Of a stretch of 33,350 nt of DNA, positions 25,337 to 32,984 are shown piece by piece (position 1 is the stretch's first letter; each line of letters starts with the position of its first letter). The translations under genes and the position numbers were made by a program. This DNA is from Cytophagales bacterium. Lineage in GTDB: Bacteria > Bacteroidota > Bacteroidia > Cytophagales > Cyclobacteriaceae. The stretch lies in contig JADBYK010000041.1 of assembly GCA_020403045.1 (NCBI GenBank), forward strand, positions 1 through 33,350, given 5' to 3'. The notes beneath the pieces are model-generated. The model made no database searches, was not told where the DNA came from, and worked only from the letters and a program-made list of their open reading frames with translations.

Positions 25337-26563
25337 ATGAGCGACCAAAAAATTACCATCACCAACGGAAAGTTAAATGTGCCCGATAACCCAACCTTAC
25401 CCTTTATTGAGGGCGATGGCACTGGTATAGATATCTGGCCTGCCGCAAAACATGTTTTTGACTCGGCCGTGGAAAAGGCCTATAAAGGCAAAAGAAAGAT
25501 CAATTGGAAAGAGGTGTTGGCAGGAGAGAAGGCATTCAATCAAACAGGCAACTGGATGCCAGAGGAAACCTTAACTATTTTCCGCGAATATTTAGTGGGC
25601 ATTAAAGGCCCATTAACTACGCCTGTGGGCGGAGGGATACGTTCGTTGAATGTTGCCCTACGACAAGAATTGGATTTGTACGCTTGCGTGCGCCCTGTAC
25701 GTTGGTTTAAAGGTGTGCCTTCTCCCGTAAAGGAGCCACAGAAAACAGACATGGTAATCTTCCGCGAGAATACCGAAGATATCTATGCTGGTATTGAATT
25801 TCAGCAAGGAAGTGATGACAACAAAAAGTTCATGACCTTCTTCAAGGAGAATTTTTCAAAGCAGTATAAAAAAATTCGTTTCCCTGATACATCAGGTATT
25901 GGCATTAAGCCCGTTTCCAAAGAAGGCACGGAGCGGTTAGTACGGTCGGCTATTCAATATGCCATCGCTCAGAAAAAACCGAATGTGACGTTGGTCCACA
26001 AGGGCAACATTATGAAATTCACGGAGGGCGGCTTCCGCGATTGGGGGTATGCACTGGCAAAAAGTGAATTTGGCGCTGTAGAGATTGATGGTGGCCCTTG
26101 GATGGAGATCAACACGAGCGGCCATAAACTGATTATAAAAGATGCGATAGCTGACGCGTTTTTGCAGCAAATTCTGCTGCGCCCCGATGAATACTCTGTG
26201 GTGGCTACGTTGAACTTGAATGGCGATTATATTTCCGATGCATTGGCAGCTATTGTGGGTGGTATCGGCATCGCCCCAGGCGGCAATGTAAATTACCTGA
26301 GTGGGCATGCTATTTTTGAAGCTACGCATGGCACTGCACCCAAATACGCAGGTCAAGATAAAGTGAACCCAGGCTCGATTATTCTTTCAGGAGTGATGAT
26401 GTTTGAATACATGGGCTGGCAAGAAGTGGCGGATATGATTGTGAAAGGCTTGGAGGGTGCTATTTCTTCTAAGCGAGTTACCTACGATTTCCATCGCCAG
26501 ATGGAGGGAGCTACTTTGTTGAAATGCTCAGAGTTTGGTGAAGAGGTGGTGAAGCATATGTAA
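25337..26563 (+). CDS. icd: NADP-dependent isocitrate dehydrogenase
   Basis: A 408-residue enzyme of the E. coli Icd type, oxidatively decarboxylating isocitrate to 2-oxoglutarate in the TCA cycle. Blocks seen: [47 protein letters not shown] with the substrate-binding serine (the residue phosphorylated in E. coli) and arginines, [19 protein letters not shown]-equivalent [13 protein letters not shown], and [25 protein letters not shown]. Length is normal. It stands alone and is closed by a strong terminator. Confidence 0.96.
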   Translation: MSDQKITITNGKLNVPDNPTLPFIEGDGTGIDIWPAAKHVFDSAVEKAYKGKRKINWKEVLAGEKAFNQTGNWMPEETLTIFREYLVGIKGPLTTPVGGGIRSLNVALRQELDLYACVRPVRWFKGVPSPVKEPQKTDMVIFRENTEDIYAGIEFQQGSDDNKKFMTFFKENFSKQYKKIRFPDTSGIGIKPVSKEGTERLVRSAIQYAIAQKKPNVTLVHKGNIMKFTEGGFRDWGYALAKSEFGAVEIDGGPWMEINTSGHKLIIKDAIADAFLQQILLRPDEYSVVATLNLNGDYISDALAAIVGGIGIAPGGNVNYLSGHAIFEATHGTAPKYAGQDKVNPGSIILSGVMMFEYMGWQEVADMIVKGLEGAISSKRVTYDFHRQMEGATLLKCSEFGEEVVKHM

Positions 26564-26586
26564 GAAAGGTCTTCATCAAAATTCAC

Positions 26587-26624
26587 AGCCCTGCTATCGA
26601 TTAAAAATAGCAGGGCTTTTTTAT
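26587..26624 (+). terminator. Rho-independent terminator of icd
   Basis: A perfect 11-bp stem AGCCCTGCTAT/ATAGCAGGGCT (26587-26597 and 26607-26617) with a 9-nt loop is followed by a T-run, 23 bp after the icd stop. Strand orientation fits icd. Confidence 0.92.
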
Positions 26625-26816
26625 TTAGTTTCAATTGTTCAAGCGATTGGTCAAAGCTGAATCTCAATTTATACTTGTGCATTTCATACTGTCAACCGTG
26701 GTAGTCTTAAACGTCAAGTTTGAAATGCTAAATTTAAGAATTGAAGAACCAATTTGGATTTTGACGGTGCAAAGACGAGACCTATTTTTGACACATGCGT
26801 ATAAAGTTTTCGGGAT

Positions 26817-26915
26817 GGTAATTTCTTGCAACTCAGGAAACGCCAAGAGTTCCTGGCGCAGAGCATGAGCCAATGCCTGGTTGTCATCTACAATGGCGAT
26901 ATGCAACTGAGTCAT
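26817..26915 (-). pseudogene. Response-regulator receiver domain remnant
   Basis: The minus-strand frame from the ATG at 26915 encodes about 32 residues of a typical receiver domain start (TQLHIAIVDDNQALAHALRQ, then ELLAFPELQEI) with the acidic pocket DD at positions 10-11. After that the frame continues with unrelated sequence, without the phosphoacceptor aspartate region or a DNA-binding domain. It is therefore the 5' scrap of a NarL/LuxR-type response regulator whose remainder is gone. The rest of 26625-26972 holds an inverted repeat (26679-26686/26721-26728), a degenerate promoter-like CTTTGCACC on the minus strand, and no gene. Confidence 0.7.
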
Positions 26916-26952
26916 TGGTATAAAAGTAGGTACTATAGGCAGACGAGACAAT

Positions 26953-26974
26953 TACCCGAAAGGGTAGTTTTTTT
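26953..26974 (+). terminator. GAAA-loop hairpin with T-run, or regulator operator
   Basis: TACCC-GAAA-GGGTA (26953-26966) followed by seven Ts reads as a small plus-strand terminator, though no plus-strand gene other than the already terminated icd precedes it. It lies 38 bp upstream of the response-regulator remnant start and directly beyond the ATPase stop, so it could instead be a palindromic binding site left from the lost regulator. Confidence 0.45.
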
Positions 26975-28166
26975 AATACAAAAACCCAAACACCCATAGC
27001 GGAATTCTGTTTTGATAAGCTGTTTCAATGCCATCTAATGCCAGATAGCTGTTTGGGATTTTTTTTACTTGGGTGTCGCCTTTGGATGATCCACCTACTT
27101 CGAATGTCCATTTTTTATTAACTAGAAAATCTCCATTTTCAGATAAAGAAACTGCATAGCCTGCATTGCGCAGTTGATTGAAAAAAAACGTTTCACGAAG
27201 ACTTCCTACATCGGGTTGATCTTTGAGGGCAAAAGCAACATTTGTGTTTTCTAGGTAAATTTTATCTGGCTTTTGAAGTGCCGCTACTCCTTTTGGTTGG
27301 TGGTAAATCAAATTGAATAGACGAGCGCGCTCCAGGTGTTGAATGAAGTTGTTAACCGTATCGCGACCGAGTTTCATTTTGTTGGCCAGCGAAGCAATGT
27401 TGGGAGTAAACGGAACGGATTCAGAAAGTACACCCAGTAGTTTTTTGATGGTGACTACATTGCCTGCAGTGTATCCTTCGATAGCAGCCAAATCAGTTTC
27501 TAATACAGTATTGATTACTTGATTTAGCTTAATAATAAAATCTCCTTCGGGCTCGTGATAGCTAAAGGGGAAATAGCCGTAACGCAAATAATTTTTAAAG
27601 AGTGGAAGTACTTTTTGGGGGAACTGGAGGCTTGAAATAATGCGCTGCGGATTTTTTATGATTTCTTCTAACGTGAAGATGGGATATACCTGTCCGTGAA
27701 AAAAGTGCAGGTATTCGCGAAAAGAAAGTCCCGTTAGTTCATAGGATAGAACCCTGCGACTCAAGTCGGCCTGCCCTTTTTGAATTTCTAATGCAGACGA
27801 TGCTGTAAATATAATCTGAAGGCTTGGATGCCCGTCATAGATATTCTTTAATTGAGTAGCCCATTGCGGGTACTTATGGATTTCGTCAATCAGTAGTATA
27901 CGCCCATCATTTTTCTCAAATTCTTCCGCCAGGTCAAGCAGCGAATGATCGTAAAACCAGGGATGGTCGGCTGTTACATACAGCCCTTTCCCTTTCAACG
28001 TATATTTTAGGTGCTGTAGCAAAAGTGTAGTCTTGCCGATGCCCCGAAGGCCTTTAATGCCCAGCATGCGTTGCTTCCAGTTGATGGAATCATACAATGA
28101 ACGAGTGAACTGATTTTCGATCGGCTTCAGTAATGCGGCTTGAAAAGTAAACAGACGATCTAGCAT
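26973..28166 (-). CDS. AAA_14/DUF4143 family ATPase
   Basis: A 397-residue protein: an N-terminal AAA_14 ATPase with Walker A GLRGIGKTT (about residues 39-47) and Walker B ILLIDEIH (about 89-96), sensor-like IIFTASSALEI, and the LSYELTGLSFREYL segment characteristic of the family. A winged-helix region (about 235-290) and a C-terminal DUF4143 domain related in fold to PD-(D/E)xK nucleases follow. The nuclease-like motif is weak here (WTFEVGGSSK). The ATG at 28166 sits 13 nt from the predicted transcription start. Role unknown; these genes occur in many scattered copies in Bacteroidota and archaea. Its promoter carries two matching palindromes. Confidence 0.88.
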   Translation of the reverse strand: MLDRLFTFQAALLKPIENQFTRSLYDSINWKQRMLGIKGLRGIGKTTLLLQHLKYTLKGKGLYVTADHPWFYDHSLLDLAEEFEKNDGRILLIDEIHKYPQWATQLKNIYDGHPSLQIIFTASSALEIQKGQADLSRRVLSYELTGLSFREYLHFFHGQVYPIFTLEEIIKNPQRIISSLQFPQKVLPLFKNYLRYGYFPFSYHEPEGDFIIKLNQVINTVLETDLAAIEGYTAGNVVTIKKLLGVLSESVPFTPNIASLANKMKLGRDTVNNFIQHLERARLFNLIYHQPKGVAALQKPDKIYLENTNVAFALKDQPDVGSLRETFFFNQLRNAGYAVSLSENGDFLVNKKWTFEVGGSSKGDTQVKKIPNSYLALDGIETAYQNRIPLWVFGFLY

Positions 28167-28169
28167 AAT

Positions 28170-28220
28170 TGACTTAATATGAAGTCAAAAATACAATAAA
28201 TATGACTTGAATTCAAGTCA
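28170..28220 (-). promoter_or_regulatory. Promoter with two identical-half-site operators for the first ATPase
   Basis: On the minus strand a -33 TTG (28216-28214), 20-nt spacer and -7 TATTTTTG (28193-28186) match the Bacteroidota consensus TTG-N~20-TAnnTTTG. Two palindromes of the same form, TGACTT-N6-AAGTCA, lie at 28170-28187 and 28203-28220. One covers the predicted start of transcription, the other the -33 box. Their centres are 33 bp apart, about three helical turns. This is the pattern of a repressor site pair; the cognate protein is unknown. Confidence 0.7.
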
Positions 28221-28257
28221 CATTTTAAAGTCTCTATACTTGAATTCGGGTTATTTG

Positions 28258-28506
28258 ATGACTTTACTCCACTGCACTTCTTCTGGTTACACTACCACCA
28301 ATGGCATAGGCCTATGGCCAGCATCGGGTAGTTGGTCTTTTGTAGGCACGGATGGGAAGAGCATCAAGCGAGAAGATGGTACGGAGATGGTGGTAGAAGT
28401 AACCGATACATCGCTCAAGCTAAGTTTCAACTGGACGAAAGCAACCATTGGAGGTGGCCGCACAGAATCAATAGCTGGCCAGCATGTGTTGAGTTTTACG
28501 AAGTAG
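28258..28506 (+). pseudogene. C-terminal remnant of a lipocalin-like protein
   Basis: The frame encodes SGYTTTNGIGLWPASGSWSF and continues with repeated strand-turn segments through EVTDTSLKLSFNW, TIGGGRTESIAG and QHVLSFTK, closely resembling the C-terminal end of lipocalin-like domains common in Cytophagales. No signal peptide or N-terminal strands precede it; the start is replaced by the promoter region of the neighbouring ATPase. The stop at 28504-28506 is intact. Best read as a 5'-truncated gene, not a functional 99-residue protein. Confidence 0.65.
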
Positions 28507-28516
28507 GTGGTGCGAG

Positions 28517-29704
28517 CTAGAATATATTTCCCCCCCAAATGAAATTCTTGAGACTACTTTTTGCTGGATAACGACCTACCAATTTCATATCGGTTAAAGA
28601 AATATTGACAGCCCTTTGTTGCAACACCTTGTAGTCATTCTGCAGCGCGCTTTCTTTTACCTCGATAGCTGTTTTGCCATCCAGAATAAAGTCAATCTCC
28701 TGTCCCGTTTTCTTTTGGTAATACCTCAATTCGCCCATTGGATATAGTTGGGAAGCAATAGCATTTTCAAAAAGCTGCCCACTTGAAAGTTGAGAGCCAG
28801 CTAATGAGTTAAGAATGCCTGTGTCTGAGAAATAGAGCTTTGCTTGCTGAGATATTTCTTTGTCCAAATTGTGGGTAAAGGGCCTTATCTGATAAATCAA
28901 ATAGGTATACTCAAGCAAGTTGATGTAGGCCGCCACTTTTTGCCGATTGATACCGGTTACGCTCGCTAATTTGGTGTAATCTATCTTGTTACCAGCGCGA
29001 GCGGCCAACAGCAGCACGAGTTTGTATAGTTCTTCGCTGGCTGAATAATCTGAAAGAAGTTTTATGTCTAATTCAACATACGAGTCTATAATGTCTTTAA
29101 GTAATGCTTTTTTGTTTTCGATTTTAGGTTCTAACACTACTTCAGGAAACCCCCCAAATAAAATAAACTCTTCATATAACTTTCTACAGCGATTGTACCA
29201 AGGCTCGCTAAAAGATTTCCATGAGTAGCTTTCAATCTTGCGGACATCCGTTTTTTTGAACCTGAGGAATTCCTTAAAACTGAGCGGGAACATTTCGAAA
29301 ATCTGTTTGCGCCCCGCCAGACTTTCAGAGAATCTATTCTTTAAATAGTAAGAACTTGATCCGGTAACTAAAAATTTGATGGAGTAAGTATCGTATAGGT
29401 ATTTGATCAGGCTTGGAAGACTCTCAACCAATTGAATTTCGTCTAGCGCGATGACACATGGTTTAGTGAAATCAAGGCCTTGCAATTGCAGTTCTTCAGC
29501 TATTCCCTCATAATGAGGTCGGTTGAGCAAGATCCTCACTTCAATACGTTCGCAATCCAAGTAGAGCTTGTTACTATGGTTAACTTGATCGAGCAGATAA
29601 CGGAGGGACGTACTTTTACCCACCCTTCGCATCCCAGTAATCACAGTTACTTGTTTCTGCGCAAGGTGTTTCTTCAAGTCCACAAAAAGATCTCTTAAAA
29701 TCAT
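28517..29704 (-). CDS. AAA_14/DUF4143 family ATPase with PD-(D/E)xK-like domain
   Basis: A 395-residue paralogue-type protein. Walker A is GMRRVGKSTS (about residues 24-33), Walker B CVIALDEIQ (about 82-90), with FLVTGSSSYYLKNRFSESLAGRK and MFPLSFKEFLRF as in the family. A winged-helix segment (about 240-285, TKLASVTGINRQKVAAYINLLE) precedes LYFSDTGILNSL and the nuclease-like motif QEIDFILDGKTAIEVKES (about 335-352), which is complete here, unlike in the neighbouring ATPase. It is only distantly similar to that neighbour, so this is not a recent tandem duplication. Upstream lies its own palindromic promoter. Role unknown. Confidence 0.9.
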   Translation of the reverse strand: MILRDLFVDLKKHLAQKQVTVITGMRRVGKSTSLRYLLDQVNHSNKLYLDCERIEVRILLNRPHYEGIAEELQLQGLDFTKPCVIALDEIQLVESLPSLIKYLYDTYSIKFLVTGSSSYYLKNRFSESLAGRKQIFEMFPLSFKEFLRFKKTDVRKIESYSWKSFSEPWYNRCRKLYEEFILFGGFPEVVLEPKIENKKALLKDIIDSYVELDIKLLSDYSASEELYKLVLLLAARAGNKIDYTKLASVTGINRQKVAAYINLLEYTYLIYQIRPFTHNLDKEISQQAKLYFSDTGILNSLAGSQLSSGQLFENAIASQLYPMGELRYYQKKTGQEIDFILDGKTAIEVKESALQNDYKVLQQRAVNISLTDMKLVGRYPAKSSLKNFIWGGNIF

Positions 29705-29708
29705 GATT

Positions 29709-29759
29709 CAAAAATAGTCAAATAGTATTACTTTAAGACAAAAATATTATCTTAAAGTA
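29709..29759 (-). promoter_or_regulatory. Palindromic promoter of the second ATPase
   Basis: A perfect 10-bp inverted repeat TACTTTAAGA/TCTTAAAGTA (29729-29738 and 29750-29759) flanks an 11-bp centre containing, on the minus strand, a -7 type TATTTTTG (29746-29739). A second TATTTTTG lies at 29716-29709, but a start from it would fall within the ATG, so the upstream one is favoured. No good -33 TTG is seen for it. The layout suggests an operator overlapping the promoter. The remaining gap to 29832 holds nothing else clear. Confidence 0.55.
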
Positions 29760-29832
29760 TTTTTTTGGCTCTCTTTCTAATTGACGCTAAACAAAACTAA
29801 GAAATGCCTCCGTTTAAGGGGGAGTAAGTTTT

Positions 29833-30615
29833 TTATATCCAATTATTCGCAATAGCCATACGCACCATTTCCACGGTATTTTTTGCCCTAACCTTTTGTA
29901 ACATATTTCTTCGGTGGGTCTTTACCGTTTCCAGGCTGAGCGTAAGTTTATCGGCTATTTCTTTGGTAGAATAACCACTTGCAGTTTGGCTCAGCACCTC
30001 AAGTTCGCGTGTGGATAATGGGCATTCTTCTTCAGTGAATGAATCTTTCAATATAGTGTTAAAGCCAACACCCGGCTCATAGACACTCAACGAATAGTTC
30101 ATGCGCGTGTCTGACTTATAGTCGCTGATGTCGGTAGAGGCAAAAAGCAGGATGAGTGGGTCGCCCGATTGATTGAGTTTTAGAATATGGCAGTTCTGCA
30201 ATACTTTCTTGCGAGTTCCGTCTTTGCAGGTGAAACGGGCGTCAAAGGAAAAACGCGCACGCATTTTTTCTTCTGGTGTTAACTTCTTGAGCAATGATTT
30301 CACTTTCAAGGTCGCTTTGAACAGCCTTACCGTGTCCACCAGGTGCATAATTTTGTAAGCTATTTTGAGGCCACCCACTCCTATCTCCTGAGGGCTGTAT
30401 CCGGTGAGGTCATAATTGCTTTCGCTTATATACAGATACTTCATAGTGGAAGTATCCAAAATGCGAATAGCTTGATTGGAAAAAACCTGCAAGCGTTGAA
30501 ACTGCGGGCTTAATAGAAAGGAGTCAATGAAAGATTGCACTTCTACCGGATCGGCATCTGTTTGGGTGATGCGAATGAGGTTTTCGTGGTCGATATTGTT
30601 GATGGTGGTTTCCAA
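29833..30615 (-). CDS. PAS-domain LuxR-type transcriptional regulator
   Basis: A 260-residue regulator. Residues about 45-165 form a PAS-like sensory domain (ILDTSTMKYLYISESNYDLTGYSPQEI; VLQNCHILKLNQSGDPLILLFASTDIS). Residues about 197-260 form a GerE/LuxR helix-turn-helix (LSTRELEVLSQTASGYSTKEIADKLTLSLETVKTHRRNMLQKV). No receiver domain is present, so it is not a two-component regulator. No ATG lies near the start; the TTG at 30615 is the best available initiation codon. Only 16 bp separate it from the DUF1599 gene upstream, so they may share a transcript. Signal and targets unknown. Confidence 0.87.
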   Translation of the reverse strand: METTINNIDHENLIRITQTDADPVEVQSFIDSFLLSPQFQRLQVFSNQAIRILDTSTMKYLYISESNYDLTGYSPQEIGVGGLKIAYKIMHLVDTVRLFKATLKVKSLLKKLTPEEKMRARFSFDARFTCKDGTRKKVLQNCHILKLNQSGDPLILLFASTDISDYKSDTRMNYSLSVYEPGVGFNTILKDSFTEEECPLSTRELEVLSQTASGYSTKEIADKLTLSLETVKTHRRNMLQKVRAKNTVEMVRMAIANNWI

Positions 30616-30631
30616 AAGAAAAATAAAAAAA

Positions 30632-31174
30632 TCAACTACCCTTCAATTTAATCATACAAAACACCGCGTAGTTGATCATATCCTGGTAGTTGGCGTGAAT
30701 GCCTTCACTCGCCAGTGTCTTGCCTTGGTTGTCTTCTATTTGCTTCACACGTAGAAGTTTCATTAGCACAATGTCAGTCATTGAACTCACACGCATTTCG
30801 CGCCATGCCTCGTCATAGTCATGATTTTTGTTTTGCAGCAAGTGAAATGTCTCTTCTGCTGCAGCATCATAGAGTGGTTCCAATTCAGCAAAAGTTAGAT
30901 CAAGTTTCTGAGACTCCTTCAGGCGGATTTGAATCAATGCGATGAGGCAATAGTTGATAATGCCAATGAACTCATCTTTGATCGGATCTTCTACCTTTTG
31001 CACCCCTTTGTCTTGAATACTGCGAATCCGTTGGGCTTTGATGTAAATCTGATCGGTGATCGAGGGTAATCTCAAAATACGCCAGGCAGTTCCGTAGTCG
31101 TGGGTCTTCTTGGCAAACAGCGTTTTGCAGGTGGCCATCACCTCTTTATATTCGTGCAGGGTTTTTTCGTTCAT
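30632..31174 (-). CDS. DUF1599 family protein with internal duplication
   Basis: A 180-residue soluble protein of DUF1599, a Bacteroidota family of unknown function. It consists of two similar halves: residues about 18-85 (KKTHDYGTAWRILRLPSITD, then IGIINYCLIALIQI) and about 112-178 (NKNHDYDEAWREMRVSSMTD, then MINYAVFCMIKL). Each half has an HDY-x3-AWR motif, so the conserved His, Asp and Trp-Arg may form paired sites. The arrangement recalls all-alpha NTP-pyrophosphatase-like folds, but that is only a guess. Its start is 15 bp from the divergent folP start, so the two share a tiny promoter space. Confidence 0.87.
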   Translation of the reverse strand: MNEKTLHEYKEVMATCKTLFAKKTHDYGTAWRILRLPSITDQIYIKAQRIRSIQDKGVQKVEDPIKDEFIGIINYCLIALIQIRLKESQKLDLTFAELEPLYDAAAEETFHLLQNKNHDYDEAWREMRVSSMTDIVLMKLLRVKQIEDNQGKTLASEGIHANYQDMINYAVFCMIKLKGS

Positions 31175-31189
31175 AGCTAGGAGTCAGAT

Positions 31190-32044
31190 ATGCAAAGTAA
31201 ATTATTTTCAGTCAACAAAACACTGAATGTTCAGGGTAGGGTAATTGATCTCAGTGTACCCAGGGTAATGGGCATACTCAATGTAACTCCGGATAGTTTC
31301 TTTGATGGCAGCCGCTACCAATCACCCAAATTAATTCTCAATCAGGCAGAGAAAATGCTCGTGGAGGGAGCTGATTTTATTGACGTGGGTGGTTATTCCT
31401 CGCGTCCCGGTGCAACCGATATCTCGATAGACGAAGAAATGCAACGAGTGATTCCCGCTATTGAACTTATCTCAAGGCAATTTCCTCAGGCAATCATTTC
31501 AATTGACACCTTCCGATCTCGCGTGGCAAAGCGAGCCGTAGAAGCTGGCGCTTCGTTGGTCAATGATATTTCTGCAGGGGAATTGGACAATGAAATGGTG
31601 CTCACCATAGCAGCATTGAAAGTTCCTTTTCTGGCCATGCACATGAAAGGGAATCCACAAACGATGAAGCAGCATGCCCATTACCAAGATCTTTTGCATG
31701 AAGTAGTCACCTACTTCCACGAAAAGATAAGCCGATTACATACGGCCGGCATAAAAGATGTTTTAATCGACCCGGGTTTTGGTTTTGCTAAAACAATTGA
31801 ACAGAATTTTGAATTGCTTAATCACTTAGACCACCTACTGATACTCGGTAAGCCTCTCGTGATCGGTCTCTCTCGAAAATCAATGATTTGGCGAACACTT
31901 GATACAACTGCTGAACACGCGCTCAATGGCACAACTGCCCTGCACTCCATTGCATTGATGAAAGGTGCGAACATTTTGCGAGTGCATGATGTGAAAGAGG
32001 CGGGGGAGGTGATCAAGCTAGTAGGTAGGGTCAATAGTCCATAG
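31190..32044 (+). CDS. folP: Dihydropteroate synthase
   Basis: A 284-residue TIM-barrel enzyme joining p-aminobenzoate to hydroxymethyl-dihydropterin pyrophosphate in folate synthesis. The hallmark blocks are MGILNVTPDSFFDGSRY (about residues 27-43), DFIDVGGYSSRPGA, ISIDTFRSRVAKRAVEAGASLVNDISAG, LIDPGFGFAKTIEQNFELL, LVIGLSRKSMI and the final ILRVHDVKEA. It is complete. The last codons and the stop lie within a heptamer repeat that runs on toward cdaA, making the extreme C-terminus (VNSP) atypical. Confidence 0.96.
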   Translation: MQSKLFSVNKTLNVQGRVIDLSVPRVMGILNVTPDSFFDGSRYQSPKLILNQAEKMLVEGADFIDVGGYSSRPGATDISIDEEMQRVIPAIELISRQFPQAIISIDTFRSRVAKRAVEAGASLVNDISAGELDNEMVLTIAALKVPFLAMHMKGNPQTMKQHAHYQDLLHEVVTYFHEKISRLHTAGIKDVLIDPGFGFAKTIEQNFELLNHLDHLLILGKPLVIGLSRKSMIWRTLDTTAEHALNGTTALHSIALMKGANILRVHDVKEAGEVIKLVGRVNSP

Positions 32045-32081
32045 TCGAATGTCCATCGTCTATAGACTATCGACCATTGTC
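32030..32081 (+). repeat. Heptamer repeat, seven units, at the folP-cdaA junction
   Basis: From 32030 the sequence divides exactly into seven 7-nt units with the pattern G-T/A-C-N-A-T/A-N (GTCAATA, GTCCATA, GTCGAAT, GTCCATC, GTCTATA, GACTATC, GACCATT), then GTC. It covers the last codons and stop of folP and the first codons of the longest cdaA reading. Similar short GTCnATn runs are known in some Bacteroidota genomes (recollection, not checked). Confidence 0.85.
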
Positions 32082-32091
32082 TGCATTTTCT

Positions 32092-32099
32092 TAACTTTG
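32092..32099 (+). promoter_or_regulatory. Candidate -7 element for cdaA
   Basis: TAACTTTG is an exact match to TAnnTTTG. A start about 7 nt downstream would coincide with the ATG at 32106, giving a nearly leaderless transcript. No -33 box at standard spacing is clear; the nearest TTG (32077) is only 12 nt away. Confidence 0.35.
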
Positions 32100-32105
32100 C
32101 CTTTG

Positions 32106-32969
32106 ATGCTACTCGCTTACAAAATTGGTTTTTTAGACATTAGTTGGGTGGATGTGGTAGACGTTGGCCTGGTGGCTATTCTACTGTACCAAATTTACAA
32201 GCTGATTAGAGGAAGCATTGCAGTAAATATTTTCCTGGGCATATTAGCCCTTTATCTGGTCTACCTGATTGTTCGCGCTGCGCAGATGGAATTACTGGCC
32301 ACCATACTGGGGCAGTTTATGGGGGTTGGCGTATTGGCTATGATTATTCTGTTTCAACCAGAGATTCGAAAATTTTTATTGCTGATAGGCCGAACAACAG
32401 AAATCAACCGTGGGAGTATTTTGAAAACGCTTGCCAATTGGCGCAGCGATCATCATGACGATTTCGATGTGCACCAATTGATAGAAGCCGTAAAAACATT
32501 GAAAGCTACGCGGACCGGTGCACTTATTGTTTTCTCCCGCGACATGGAGTTAAAATTTTACGCGGAAACAGGTGACCCATTAGGTGCGGTGGTAAACAAA
32601 AGACTCCTCTTGTCGATATTTAATAAACACAGCCCTTTGCATGATGGCGCAGCCATAATTTATCAAGGACGAATTAAAGCAGCACGTTGTGTACTACCCG
32701 TTAGTGAGAACGATCATTTGCCCTCCCATTTTGGATTGAGGCATCGCTCTGCCATTGGGATGAGTGAAGCAACGGATACGTTGGTCATGGCCATTTCAGA
32801 AGAAACCGGTCGATTGATTTTAGCGCGCAATGGAAAATACATCAGGGGATTGAAGCTGAAACAAGTCGAGCAAAAAGTACTTGAGTATTTACATAACTCG
32901 GAACCGAAGACATGGGAAGAAGTGGTTACAGAGCCAGAACCCAGCGAGTCGCAAGAGGTAAAAGATTAA
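32106..32969 (+). CDS. cdaA: Diadenylate cyclase (DisA_N/CdaA type)
   Basis: A 287-residue membrane enzyme making cyclic di-AMP from two ATP. Three N-terminal membrane segments (about residues 8-28, 38-58, 62-82) precede the DAC domain with the catalytic DGA motif (LHDGAAII, Asp near 180) and the ATP-binding RHR motif (LRHRSAIGMSE, near 212-214). The ATG at 32106 is chosen because homologues begin close to LLAYKIGFLDISWVD; a start at 32049 adds 19 residues encoded by the heptamer repeat. The folP-cdaA order is common in Bacteroidota. The C-terminal tail is acidic and unremarkable. Confidence 0.94.
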   Translation: MLLAYKIGFLDISWVDVVDVGLVAILLYQIYKLIRGSIAVNIFLGILALYLVYLIVRAAQMELLATILGQFMGVGVLAMIILFQPEIRKFLLLIGRTTEINRGSILKTLANWRSDHHDDFDVHQLIEAVKTLKATRTGALIVFSRDMELKFYAETGDPLGAVVNKRLLLSIFNKHSPLHDGAAIIYQGRIKAARCVLPVSENDHLPSHFGLRHRSAIGMSEATDTLVMAISEETGRLILARNGKYIRGLKLKQVEQKVLEYLHNSEPKTWEEVVTEPEPSESQEVKD

Positions 32970-32984
32970 TTGATTGCCCAACTT

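Noticed and set aside
26664-26816. Continuation of the response-regulator frame as a functional small protein
   Set aside because: After residue 32 the sequence no longer resembles a receiver domain and shows no features of its own; it is better read as fusion with unrelated debris.
26973-29704. Tandem duplication or toxin-antitoxin reading of the two ATPases
   Set aside because: Their sequences are similar only in family motifs, they are separated by an unrelated gene remnant on the other strand, and neither has a small partner gene.
29775-29830. GC-rich CCTCC/GGGGG pairing as a terminator for the LuxR gene
   Set aside because: The stem is short with a mismatch or wobble, and the T-run is displaced and on the wrong strand for that gene.
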